Below are positions 36,408 through 47,054 of a stretch of 64,000 nt of DNA, one piece after another; the stretch's first letter is position 1, and every line of letters begins with the position of its first letter. A program made the translations under genes and the position numbers. The notes under the pieces were generated by a model. The model saw only the letters and a list, made by a program, of their open reading frames with translations. It ran no database searches and was not told the origin of the DNA. This stretch comes from Alviniconcha marisindica (taxonomy: Eukaryota; Mollusca; Gastropoda; Provannidae): assembly GCA_018857735.1 (NCBI GenBank), contig JABMCL010000453.1, positions 1,234,501 through 1,298,500 of the forward strand, in the 5' to 3' direction.

Positions 36408-36616
36408 CTGCAATCAAGAAACAATGGGACTGGTCAGCTCTTACACACTGTCGGTGTCCAGCCAGGAAAACGGACTGGTCAGCTCTTACACACTGTCGGT
36501 GTCCAGCCAGGAAAACGGACTGGTCAGCTCTGAATATCACTCAGGTAAATACCTCCTCTTCCTTTTTTCTACGCAGGGGACGGAGTGTAGGAGGCGGTAG
36601 GCCTATAATGTCATTT

Positions 36617-36670
<54 letters not shown>

Positions 36671-38640
36671 GCACGCACACACGTACGCACACATACAAAC
36701 ACACGCACGCGCACACACAAACACACACGCACGCACACACACGCACACACGCACGCACGTACACACCCACACCCACACCCACACGTCATGTCCGAGGCCG
36801 GCTGGAAACAGATTGCTCTGGTCGGTATCAGTCGAGGCACGCCTACACTGTGCAATATTCCTCAGCATACATACAGACTTCGCCACACTACTGAGAAGAA
36901 GAAACAGACCTAGATTCAAACGAGAACGAAGGCCTACTTGTGGCTCATGGATAGAACTGATTAATGACCCACCGACCTAAATACGCTCTTTAGACCAGAG
37001 ATAAGAACTGACCTTAATGCGCTCTTATGACCAGAGACAAGAACCGACCTAAATACACTCTCTAGACCAGAGATAAGAACTGACCTAAATGCACTCTTTA
37101 GACCAGAGATAAGAACTGACCTCAAACTGCGCTCTTTAGACCAGAGATAAGAACTGATCTAAATGCGTTCTTTAGGGCCAGAGATAAGAACCCTGCCAAA
37201 CCTCGGCTAAAATATGTCCCTTCATTTAATAGGCTATCTGACCAAGTACGTGTGCGCCATTTACCAAGGATGCATAGTGTGCATGTGGGGGCTAATTCTT
37301 TTTACCCGAGTACATTCTTCATAATATTGCAGGCTAATATTTGTTTTCCTCCTAGTACATTGTTCATATTGTTCAATTTCGTACTTCGTCAGAAACTATT
37401 TACCCAAAAAAGGACTAAAAATAAAAAACATTAATTTGAGTTGAAACATTGTGGTATCACCTATTTCCACGGTTAGAATGCAGTGTATTAAAGTCCCATA
37501 CACCACAGTGAAGCACAGTAGAGCTGTACTGATTCCACCCTGAAGCTGACTTCACGGCTGGCTGGCCAGTCCACTGCTACGCGTGTATACATGTATATAA
37601 AGTCAGAATTCAAACTAAAGTCTGAAAACACTCCCACGATAACTTTTAGTGATGATTTTCTCGGTGCACGCAGTAATTACGTTCATTCAATGTTCCATTA
37701 AACTCTAAAAGCGTTTTAGCGGGTAATGGCAGAGCCGTTGCAGGAACTTCATTCAGACGCGGAAGTTCCGGTACTAAGCAGTTAGGTTGCTGATGGCACT
37801 GAAGTCATAAGGCGGATGCTGGCACTGAAGTCATAAGGCGGATGCTGGCACTGAAGTCATGCCCGCGGTGGTTTGAACCTTGCCATTTATAATCCGGTTG
37901 GTCAAAGGCGGATTCCTGTCGGTTCCTCCACGCTGTAACCATTTCAGTGGATATTCAAAACGCGCTGTGTAAAGCTACAGTCACTCATACAGAGTCGCAT
38001 GCGACTAGAGTCATGGACCTATATATACCAGATACAGGTCCACGACGAGAGTGCAGTGGGTCTACCAGGAGACAGAGAAAAGCGCTATATAGTTGCGATT
38101 GTGAAGCGCCTAGGGCTCCTCTCGAAATGAGGCGTTCGACAAATGTTCATACAAAATGAAGATATAATAAAATGTAAAAACTTCAGTTCAGGGTATCGCC
38201 AGGCAAAATAAACTCGACCTTAGATCTAACTTCAGGCCTATGAGTAGGCCCAAATTTCATTTGGCTTTCCGGTTGTAGACTACTAACAAATCCTACCCCA
38301 ACAGCTAGCAGCAAACCCGGCACGTACCTTGAACAGGATGACCCGGCCGTACTTGTGGTTGAGTTCCGGAATACAGATGGCGCTTCCGTAGGCAATGCCG
38401 GCACGGTTGTCCATGGCGGTGCTGACGAAGGAGGCGCGACCTGCCAGATAGTCCTGCAGACACAGGTGCCAGACTGTGCAGCTACAGATGTAGTCAGCTA
38501 GTGCACCTTTCGGATCGGCACTGGTGCACAAATGTAGCCTCTTTTTGCTTGGCGTTCGTTAGTCTTTTAAAAAGATTTTTTTAAACTTTTGTATTCTGTG
38601 CTGACGTCTACATGCAGGTGCCACCCTCCACCCCATCCCC

Positions 38641-38671
<31 letters not shown>

Positions 38672-41434
38672 AGGCAGGACGATAGAGTGGGGTGTGAGTC
38701 AGATATCCCCTTAATATTACGTGCCCACCCATCCACAATCGGTACCAAGGTGTGAAGAGGGTGTCTACAGACCTGCAGGGTGTGAAGCGGGTGTCTACAG
38801 ACCTGCAGGGTGTGAAGCGTACAGACCTGCGTACAGACCTGCAGGGTGTGAAGCGGGTGTCTACAGACCTGCAGGGTGTGAAGCGGGTGTCTACGGAGCT
38901 GCAGGGTGTGAAGCGGGTGTCTACAGACCTGCAGGGTGTGAAGCGGGTGTCTACGGAGCTGCAGGGTGTGAAGCGGGTGTCTACAGACCTGCAGGGTGTG
39001 AAGCGGGTGTCTACAGACCTGCAGGGTTTGAAGCGGGTGTCTACAGACCTGCAGGGTGTGAAGCGGGTGTCTACAGACCTGCAGGGTGTGAAGTGGGTGT
39101 CTGTAGACCTGCAGGGTGTGAAGCGGGTGTCTACAGACCTGCAGGGTACGAAGCGGGTGTCTACAGACCTGCAGGGTGTGAAGCGGGTGCCTACAGACCT
39201 GCAGGGTGTGAAGCGGGTGTCTACGGACCTGCAGGGTGTGAAGCGGGTGTCTACGGAACTACAGGGTGTGAAGCGGATGTCTACGGAGCTACAGGGTGTG
39301 AAGCGGACGTCTACGGAGCTACAGGGTGTGAAGCGTGTGTCTACGGAGCTACAGGGTGTGAAGCGGGTGTCTACGGAGCTACAGGGTGTGAAGCTGGTGT
39401 CTACGGAGCTACAGGGTGTGAAGCTGGTGTCTACGGACCTACAGGGTGTGAAGCGGGTGTCTACAGACCTGCAGGGTGTGAAGCGGGTGTCTACAGACCT
39501 GCAGGGTGTGAAGCGGATGTCTACAGACCTGCAGGGTGTGAAGCGGGTGTCCCCTCATGTCCACATATCCCCCCTCCAGGGCGCTGCTGTCCGGGTAGTA
39601 GGCGGTGCCCGTGGCGTGGTAACGGTGACTGCCGAAGTCGTGACAGTCCAGCGACGTGGAACCTGCACACGGAGCAACACACCGTGACACCAGCACTACA
39701 GGTCCAAGGCTGGTGGCACGACTGTTCAAAGTGACTGGCAGCTAAAGTTATACGGGAAGCGTGCGCATTAGAGCGAGTATTTTGCTTTACGTCCACAGAA
39801 GCGAGATGGCTTATTAAGGACGGGGAGGGGAGGGAGGCGGGGGGGGGGGGGGGGGGGGGAGAGAGGACGAAAGAGTGAAGACTCGACCGCGGATACCGCC
39901 CGAAAAAGACCGGAGAGACCGTGGACCGCAGCCAGAACAATGGAAGTGTTAAGGCGGTGTCCCCTCGCCATTGCCGTGCTGGGTAGAGTCACAAGGACAA
40001 TGTCCGTTGCACTGCTGTTGAGAAACAACTCGAAGCGAAAGAAGTCCAACTTTCGCAGCCCAGCTCCACCTCCCTACCTCATGATCTCTTCTGGGCTAAC
40101 TTGAGGGTCCAGCTCCACCTCCTCCACTTGATCTCTTGATCTTTTGATCTCGCCTGGAACTGACCTTGCATTAGAGCTCGAGAGGAGACTATATTTATAC
40201 CGGCGGTGGAGGGGAGGGGGTGGAGAGGAGGAGAACTGACCTGGGGTGGGGGGGGGGGGGGTGGAGAGGAGAATTTACCCGAGGTGGAGGGGAGGGAGGT
40301 GGAGAGAAGGAGAACTGACCTGAGGTGGAGGGGAGGGGGGTGGAGAGAAGGAGAACTGACCTGAGGTGGAGGGGAGGGAGGTGGAGAGAAGGAGAACTGA
40401 CCTGAGGTGGCGGGGAGGGGGTGGAGAGAAGGAGAACTGACCTGAGGTGGCGGGGAGGGGGTGGAGAGAAGGAGAACTGACCTGAGGTGGCGGGAGGGGG
40501 GTGGAGAGAAGGAGAACTGACCTGAGGTGGCGGGGAGGGGGGTGGAGAATGTACCCATGGTGGCGGAGGGTGCGGGGGTGGGGGGTGGGTGCAGTGGGGG
40601 GGGGGGGTAGACAGGAGCGACTGACACGATGTGGCGGGGAGGGGGGTGGAGAATGTACCCGAGGTGGCGGAGGGTGCTGGGGGGCAGTGGGGGAGGGAAG
40701 GGGGGGGGGGAGTTAGACAGGAGCAGAACTGACCCGATGTGGCGGGGAGGGGGGTGGAGAATGTACCCGAGGTGGCGGAGGGTGCGGGGGTTGGTGGGGG
40801 GTGAGGGGTGCAGTGGGGGAGGGGAAGGGGGGGGGGGGGGGGGAGTTAGACAGGAGCAGAACTGACCCGAGGTGGCGGGCACGCAGCAACGTCTGCTGTT
40901 GCCACCCGAGCAGAGGCCGGACTGGTAGTGACCGGAACAGGAGCTGGAGTCGTCCTGACAGGTGCCACCAGCGCTGTGACACGGAGCGTCCGACCCTGCG
41001 GCACACAGCGGGTCACACTGACCGGTAACAACAGCAACCGCCAAAATAGGCCCGTTATGATCCGTTCTGTACCCAGAGCCTTTTTGTCTCTTCAGTACAG
41101 TACCTACACTCAACTTTCCGTACACATTTGTCTGGTAAATGTTCCAGTTTTTAATTTTGCAGATTTTCCCATCCACTCCCTGACGAAAATTCGGACGTTC
41201 CTTTCCTTGCCCCTTTCTCATCTCTTCTCTTCATCAATATCATTACGAAAAAAAAAAAAAAAAAAACCCACCAAAAAACAAACAACAACAACAAAAAAAA
41301 CACTGGAGGAGATTGGATTATTTTCCTATATGCTTCTTCTCTCTCTTATATGCACACACACACACACACACACTACACTTACCGCTGGCAACAGCAAGGC
41401 AGAGCAACACGAGAACAGTGCAGTGTGCTCTCAT
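36285..41434 (-). CDS. Secreted cysteine-rich protein with 3D (Asp-Asp-Asp) domain (5 exons, 187 aa)
   Basis: Five exons (41434-41383, 40995-40867, 39662-39529, 38453-38328, 36407-36285) join in phase to 187 residues. Residues 1-17 are a signal peptide ([17 protein letters not shown]). Residues 19-60 form a compact six-cysteine module (C23, C30, C37, C46, C54, C55) with [13 protein letters not shown] and a CC pair. Residues about 62-187 look like the 3D/double-psi beta-barrel fold: AMDN with D120, VVDTG with D150 and RIDIC with D164 would be the three aspartates. In bacteria the 3D domain occurs in lytic transglycosylases such as MltA and in germination proteins, so a role on peptidoglycan or another glycan outside the cell is possible; this is inference from motif only. 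Exon-to-exon continuity is strong. It could be of ancient bacterial or fungal origin, but it has four introns and a eukaryotic signal peptide. Confidence 0.78.
36425..36535. repeat. Short tandem repeat next to 3D exon 5, 45-bp unit, 2.5 copies
   Basis: The unit contains GGACTGGTCAGCTCTTACAC and CACTGTCGGTGTCCAGCCAG. On the minus strand TGGACACCGACAG resembles TGGACACTGGCAG at the start of exon 5, so it may be exon-derived; the match is short. Confidence 0.7.
36617..36784. repeat. Compound (CA)n with CGCA interruptions, in 3D intron 4
   Basis: Starts as a pure CA run and decays into ACGCAC/ACACAAAC/ACCCAC variants. Confidence 0.9.
36960..37195. repeat. Minisatellite, 36-bp unit, 6 copies
   Basis: The unit is GACCTAAATGCGCTCTTTAG followed by ACCAGAGATAAGAACT; it lies in 3D intron 4. 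Confidence 0.85.
37785..37862. repeat. Tandem repeat, 26-bp unit, 3 copies
   Basis: The unit is GCACTGAAGTCATAAGGCGG ATGCTG; it lies just before the SINE fragment. Confidence 0.75.
37925..38110 (+). mobile_element. Diverged SINE fragment related to the 19.1-kb copy
   Basis: The stretch from GTGGATATTCAAAACGCGCT through AAGCTACAGTCACTCA and CGCATGCGA matches the body of the SINE at 19,480-19,540 with scattered changes, and AAAGCGCTATAT follows in the same order as in the full copy. No tRNA-like head is seen. Confidence 0.55.
38328..38453 (-). CDS. 3D-domain gene exon 4 (first conserved Asp)
   Basis: The acceptor CTGTGTCTGCAG precedes 38453; it encodes [19 protein letters not shown] through KYGRVILFK in phase 0 and ends at the donor GTACGT at 38327. 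D120 in AMDN is the first of the three aspartates. Confidence 0.8.
38745..39528. repeat. Minisatellite from the 3D exon 3 donor, 30-bp unit, about 26 copies
   Basis: On the minus strand the unit is CACCCGCTTCACACCCTGCA then GGTCTGTAGA, which is the end of exon 3, its donor GTCTGT and ten intron bases. The exon-proximal copies keep CTGCAG-GT; a middle block has CTGTAG or CTGCAG-CTCC. On the + strand the repeat opens two frames over 300 codons long that are not genes. Confidence 0.93.
39529..39662 (-). CDS. 3D-domain gene exon 3
   Basis: The acceptor CCGTGTGCAG precedes 39662; the frame reads [19 protein letters not shown], then [15 protein letters not shown]. It ends CTG-CAG in phase 0 before GTCTGT at 39528. 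The 30-bp array begins at this donor and keeps the frame open for three more units. Confidence 0.78.
39780..39823 (+). repeat. Dispersed short repeat B, copy 3
   Basis: TTTACGTCCACAGAAGCGAG then ATGGCTTATTAAGGACGGGG; more diverged in the middle. Confidence 0.6.
40200..40866. repeat. Minisatellite from the 3D exon 2 donor, 40-bp and longer units, about 12 copies
   Basis: On the minus strand units hold CCGCCACCTCAGGTCAGTTC; the true junction reads CCGCCACCTCGGGTCAGTTC. Units away from the exon are 40 bp and regular; nearer the exon they are longer and interrupted by poly(G). Confidence 0.85.
40867..40995 (-). CDS. 3D-domain gene exon 2 (six-cysteine module)
   Basis: The acceptor TGTGTGCCGCAG precedes 40995 and is the phase-compatible choice; a nearer CAG at about 41018 would give an early stop. 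The exon holds all six cysteines and ends ACC-TCG-G before the donor GTCAGT at 40866. The array in intron 2 is built on this donor. Confidence 0.75.
41383..41434 (-). CDS. 3D-domain gene exon 1 (signal peptide)
   Basis: ATG at 41434 opens a short exon encoding a 17-residue hydrophobic signal peptide; it ends AGC-G before the donor GTAAGT at 41382. Phase 1 matches exon 2. Confidence 0.75.
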
Positions 41435-41670
41435 CGTGGTTCGAAGTGCCACTGCAGTCTCTTGTCTTGCAATGTTGTTTGAAGAGTTTCACTTGCTACT
41501 AAAATAGATCACGCAGTGTGTTGCTGGACTGAGCTTCCTGATAAGCAGAAAACCGGTCGTGCACGCTGTAACGAACAGTGGGTGGGAAGGACCAGGTAAA
41601 AAGCAAAACGGGAACTATTCATCATCACTTGGTTGGAATTTGTGCGTCTTCTTTCCTTGTATGACGAGGA

Positions 41671-41702
<32 letters not shown>

Positions 41703-42601
41703 ACCCTGTCATGTCACTGCATTACGAGGTGTGTGTGTGTGTGTGTGTAGCCGACCTAAATGGGCGTGTGCGAAAGAGATTAAACACGCAACTTTCTTTT
41801 TTTAGCAACCGAGATATTCTTTGAAAAATTCACCAGCATGGAATTTTCCTCTTTTTTGTGTGCTTCCTCTGTCGTTGTTCCACAACTAAATTACGGTGGT
41901 AAACGGAATGTCCCAACGTCGTAGGTGGTATAATAATAGACAGGCCTAAATAAATCAAAAGCTTTAATAACATTCTAAAAATAGAGCCGCAACTATTTTT
42001 GGGAGGGCTCTATTATGTTACGGAGACATTCCTGTTTTGTGTGGAGAAAACACTCGGTTATGCTTCTGCGTGAAGCTGGTTCGTATGACGAGACTGCTCA
42101 TTTAAATAATGACCATGTTTCTTTCTGCATGAAATGGAGTTGTATGACAAGAACACCCTCTTAAATAATAATCGCGTTGCTGTATTAAGCGAAAAGATAA
42201 GTTTTCAAGGAAGATTTGAAAGAACTGACCCGGGGCAACACAACAGACACAAACAGGGAGTTTGTTCTAGGTAGTTGGTTCCTGGTAAGAGAAGGAAATG
42301 AACCGGAATTTCCGCTTGTGGTCATGATCATTTAGTGTGCTCAACAAGCACATCATCATTCATCACCCAGCACACTTTAGCAACGTTTACCGGCTTTTGA
42401 CCAAATGCCTCCACCTCCAATACATTCAACGGAACAAGGTCATCCATCTGCTGGTGCCACTGCCCCCCCCCCCCCACACACACACACACAGGGAGAGGGT
42501 TGGACAGAGGAACGCTTCCTTCCTCCCTCAAGAATAATAAATGATGCCTTGTACATTTAAAAAAAATAAGATTTTTTTTAAAAATTATTCATCTGTAGCT
42601 T

Positions 42602-42680
42602 GGCAAGGACTAGTTGTTGGGTTTTAACTGAACCTAAACTACAATCCTTGCAAAATAAAGAGTTTGAGTCCGAGTTTGAA
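42602..42680 (+). repeat. Dispersed repeat C, copy 2
   Basis: GGCAAGGACTAGTTGTTGGG then AACCTAAACTACAATCCTTG, matching 25,511-25,592 with few changes. Confidence 0.65.
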
Positions 42681-42733
42681 CATACACACACACACCATCA
42701 CCCACCACACACACAGAGGCACACACACACACA

Positions 42734-42790
42734 TGTAAGTAAGTTGGTGTTTTGCGCCCAGTCAACTGGTACGGTTATATCAGGGCGATG
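42734..42790 (-). repeat. Dispersed short repeat A, copy 3 (reverse)
   Basis: Reverse complement of repeat A: AAGTTGGTGTTTTGCGCCCA then GTCAACTGGTACGGTTATAT. Confidence 0.65.
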
Positions 42791-43369
42791 ACACACACAC
42801 AAACCGCACACACTTAAATAAAATTTAACAAAAGCACATTTCTCTCCTGATACAGTTGTATTTTGGAATGTCAGACAGGGACAACAAAGCGAATACACAA
42901 GGGTCTGTAAGTGGCAGATCAACTAGTATTCAATTTCACGCTGAGGTTTTAAAGCAACATATCTAGTTATCTCACTCAGTGTTATGCATGTACACAGTTT
43001 CTGAGCAATTAATATTGTCAAACACTCAATACTCTGTGGCTGACACTTTTCATTCTTTCAGCAGATTGCAACAGAAGCTAACTGGGCCAAACATACTTCT
43101 GCACAGTGGTTAAATGATATGAGTAGGGCAAATTATGTAACATGGTGGCAGACTTTAATATTGCCAGGCTGCAGACACCCACTTGCCTGTTGAGACAGAT
43201 GAACAGGTGAGAATTATGCAAGTCCTGTTGTAAAACAGTGGCTGCGAGGCGCCCTTGGGCTGGGCCAGAATGACCTTTCACATGATCTGCAGTGGCAGTC
43301 CCACAGCAGCTGGTTAGTGCAGCCATGGAATATGATGCGGGCCCAACACACACAACTGACTTCAGTGAC

Positions 43370-43870
43370 AAGTGAATGGCCCTCACTTTACAATCTTGAC
43401 TGCAGTGACAAATGAAGGGCCCTCACTTTACAATCTAGACTTCAGTGACAAGTGAAGGGCCCTCACTTTACAATCTAGACTTCAGTGACAAGCGAAGGGA
43501 CCTCACTTTACAATCTAGACAAGTGACAAGTGAAGGGTTCTCACTTTCAATCTAGACTTCAGTGACAAGCGAAAGGACCTCACTTTACAATCTAGACCAG
43601 TGGCAAGCAAATGGACCTCACTTTACAATCTAGACTTCACTGACGAGTGAAAGGACCTCACTTTACAATCTAGACTTCAGTGACAAGCAAAGGGACCTCA
43701 CTTTACATTCTTGATTTCACGGAGAAGTGAAGTGACCTCACTTTACAATCTAGACTTCAGTGACAAGCAAAGGGACCTCACTTTACAATCTTGACTTCAC
43801 TGAGAAGTGAAGGGACCTCACTTTACAATCTAGACTTCAGTGACAGGTGAAGGGACTTCACTTTACAATC
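43370..43870. repeat. Minisatellite, 40-bp unit, about 13 copies
   Basis: The unit is CTTCAGTGACAAGTGAAGGG followed by ACCTCACTTTACAATCTAGA. Confidence 0.9.
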
Positions 43871-44464
43871 TACAGAACATGAAATGTTCTACAGGGCAAC
43901 TCCACGTTCAGCTGTCATGATGCGGTCTGTGACACTGCACAGAAAAGCACAGCCTTTTCTAGCACTTGCTGGCAAACAAGCACTGGTACACTGCAGCGCC
44001 AGGCTACAAGAGAATCTAGGCGCAAGGATAACCAAGCAGCAAAGCACAAGCAACTTCTTCTCACAACACTTATCACATGCTATTATAATGTATATAACAT
44101 ATAGCAATAATAAAAACATACACAAAAAAACAAAGATCCCCAAAACATACACTGTTAAACCCGAGTATAAAATACTCAAAAACAGAACAAACACATATTA
44201 AATTTCAATTAACAATGAAAATGACAAACAAAAACGTTTTATCAGTATGGTGTCATAGCTTCAAACTGATTAATTATTGCTTTTGAAAATTATGAGGTAT
44301 CAAACAGGCATCCATAACAATTCATTCAATCAAGTGAACCTAAATTGTGTGCAGTCAATCCAACTCATGGGAGAGAGGAAAAAAATAGATTATGAATGCA
44401 TCTCACAACCATCACAGCTTCTTTTGATTAAAAGAATCTTAAGTACTTTGTGCAATTTATTTAT

Positions 44465-44880
44465 TTAATCTTCAAACAAAACTTATTCTGATATTTAATT
44501 ATGTGAACCAGAACCTATACTCTTAAAACAAAACTTATTTTTATATTTGATTATGTGAAACAGAACCTGTAATCTTAAAACTTATTTTGATATTTAATTA
44601 TGTGAAACAGGACCTATAATCTGAAAACAAAACTTATTTTGATATTTGATTATGTGAAACAGAACCTGTAATCTTAAAACTTATTTCGATATTTAATTAT
44701 GTGAAACAGAACCTGTAATCTTAAAACTTATTTTGATATTTTATTATGCAAAAAAGGACCTGTAATCTTAAAACAAAACCTATTTTGATATTTTATTATG
44801 CCAAACAGAACCTGTAATCTTAAAACAAAACCTATTTTGATATTTTATTATGCCAAACAGAACCTGTAACCTTAAAACGA
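44465..44880. repeat. Minisatellite, about 49-bp unit, 8 copies
   Basis: The AT-rich unit is AAACTTATTTTGATATTTAA, then TTATGTGAAACAGAACCTGT and AATCTTA. Confidence 0.85.
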
Positions 44881-45494
44881 TCTCAAGGTTATCACAAAAG
44901 GTATGACCTGGTAAAGTCTGACAGACATTATAAACAGCTGCAGTTTGAGCAAGCTTATCTAAAGCGTGAATGTGAAAATGTGAAAAAGCCAATTTACACT
45001 TCTGTTGTTGCAGGAAACAGATTATCTCCCTTGAATATATACTGCAGTCAAAGACCACATTGTGAGCGAGCTTGTATAGCTATACAAAAACTCATCAGAT
45101 AACAATTTACTTAAAACTATTTAGGTGAAACCGCCTGCTCTGTCTTTAAATTTAAAAAAAAAAATCAAAGTATAAAAAAACGATTGTATACAACGTCAGA
45201 CCAAATCACAGTGTTAAAGCTGAAAGGTTTTAACAAAAAGCTGATGAGACAGCCTTTGACTGATAATTGCAAAGATTCACTATTTTTTTCTTGCATTTTT
45301 TCATGCAAGTCAAAAACCAGGTACATAAACTGATGTTGCCCAACAATGCACAATCTGGCCAACATGCTGATCTAGGAATTGTCAAAACACTCCATGATAA
45401 CACAGTTTGGGCAGCGTGCTGATATGTATCAATATATCACTGATTGATCACTTACAGGTTAGGTTGCATGTTAACATTAACAAGTCCCTACTTT

Positions 45495-45665
45495 ATGATG
45501 TCCAGTATGGCCACTATACTGATGTCATCCCAAAGTTGCTCATTCATACTGCAGTGTGGCCACTATCCTGATGTCATCCCAAAGTTGCTCATTCATACTG
45601 CAGTGTGGCCAGTATACTGATGTCATCCCAAAGTTTCTCATTCATACGGCAGTGTGGCCAGCATA
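45495..45665. repeat. Tandem repeat, about 50-bp unit, 3-4 copies
   Basis: Copies share ATACTGATGTCATCCCAAAG and TTGCTCATTCATACTGCAGT. Confidence 0.8.
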
Positions 45666-46249
45666 TTTATCAAGGAAATCATCCATAAATCACTCACTGA
45701 TACTGCAAAAAGGTTTTAATGGCACTGGGAAATCTGAGTAGGAAAAGAAGTACAGAAAGAGTAGAAAAAAAGTGAAGAAAAAAGCACAGAAAAAAAAACC
45801 GGAAAAAAAGAGAAGAAAAATGGACCCCCCCCCCCCCCCACAAAAACCCACCAAAACCAAAGGAAAACAATACTGATCAAATGAGTTTTTATCTTCTTAA
45901 ACATCCATGAAGTGACATGACTAGCTTCTTTGATCTGAACAGTAAACATTCGCTGCCATTGGCGCCAGCATCAACTTGCCATCTATACTACAACAACAGT
46001 CCAAAATCATGTTTCTTTCCAAACTAATCCATTCTAAGCAAAAGAAATTCACTTGACTTCTCTGCTATCAGTGTCAACATGCTGGCTGCACTATCTTTAT
46101 AGGACTGTGAGGAAAACATCTTATCCAAGAGCTCAGGAGGCAGGGACTTGGAACAAACTATGACAGCAGCTTACCTACTGAGCAAATAACATAGCATATA
46201 ACTACTCTTTCATCAGTTTTGTGCTTTGAGCTGGGGGAATACCCATTTC

Positions 46250-46765
46250 TTGATGCTGACTTGAGATCTAGTGACGCTGACAACATGAGATCTAGTGACG
46301 CTGACAACATGAGATCTAGTGAAGCTGACAAGAGGCCTACCAATTTAGTGATGCTGACAAGAGGACTACCAATTTAGTGATGCTGACAAGAGGACTACCA
46401 ATCTAATGATGCTGACAAGAGGACTACCAATCTAATGATGCTGACAAGAGGACTACCAATCTAATGATGCTGACAAGAGGACTACCAGTCTACTGATGCT
46501 GACAAGAGGACTACCAGTCTACTGATGTCGACAAGAGGACTACCAGTCTACTGATGTCGACAAGAGGCCTCCCAATCTAGTGATGTTGACAAGAGGCCTA
46601 CCAATCTAGTGATGCTGACAAGAGGCCTCCCAATCTATTGATGTTAACAAGAGGCCTACCAATCTAGTGATGCTGACAAGAGGCCTCCCAATCTAGTGAT
46701 GCTGACAAGAGGCCTCCCAATCTAGTGATGCTGACAAGAGGCCTACCAATCTATTGATGCTGATA
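46250..46765. repeat. Minisatellite downstream of QDPR, 29-bp unit, about 17 copies
   Basis: The unit is GATGCTGACAAGAGGCCTAC CAATCTAGT; it lies 190 bp past the QDPR stop, probably in the 3' UTR. Confidence 0.9.
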
Positions 46766-46951
46766 GGAGCCCAAAGTGGACTCGGTGGAGGAAAAATGGG
46801 CTTTGTGACTAAAGTATCCCCAAGAAGTGCTCCAGATGTCCCAAGCCCTCCACTGCTGACGACTTGCCCTGCAGTCCTGTTTGACTGGTGGGATGGGAAG
46901 TGTCCAGGGAGTGAGAGCGGTGGGGTGCAGCAGGCAGCGTTGCACTGTGGC

Positions 46952-47054
46952 TCACGACTTGATCACCAGTTCCGTCTTGCTGTCCTTGGTGATGAGCTGG
47001 ACCAAGCTGCCTGACGGTGGCCGCTCCTGGCCGCCCACCCACTTGGCAAACAGT
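46952..47054 (-). CDS. QDPR: QDPR exon 6 and stop
   Basis: The acceptor GACTGTTGCAG precedes 47054; it encodes [18 protein letters not shown] and [16 protein letters not shown], then TGA at 46954-46952. A 29-bp minisatellite begins about 190 bp downstream, probably in the 3' UTR. Confidence 0.92.

Larger units (their letters stand above)
41435..43369. other. Upstream of the 3D-domain gene, no other gene recognised
   Basis: Poly(C) at 41,671-41,699, a GT run near 41,730, and dispersed repeats C and A at 42.6-42.8 kb. The presumed 3D-gene promoter lies just above 41,434. Confidence 0.5.
43871..46249. other. No coding gene recognised; two arrays listed separately
   Basis: AT-rich with many TTTATT words (minus-strand AATAAA). 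Part may be QDPR 3' UTR, but the end cannot be placed. Confidence 0.45.

Noticed and set aside
36615..36980. Frames of His-Thr or Cys-Val repeats
   Set aside because: These are translations of (CA)n microsatellites.
38721..39734. Two + strand open frames over 300 codons
   Set aside because: They are read across the 30-bp array and antisense through 3D exon 3; the minus-strand exon has family-level support.
40079..41221. Minus-strand Pro-rich frame of 380 codons
   Set aside because: It runs through exon 2 and then the G/C-rich array; the spliced model with signal peptide and conserved 3D exons explains the region better.
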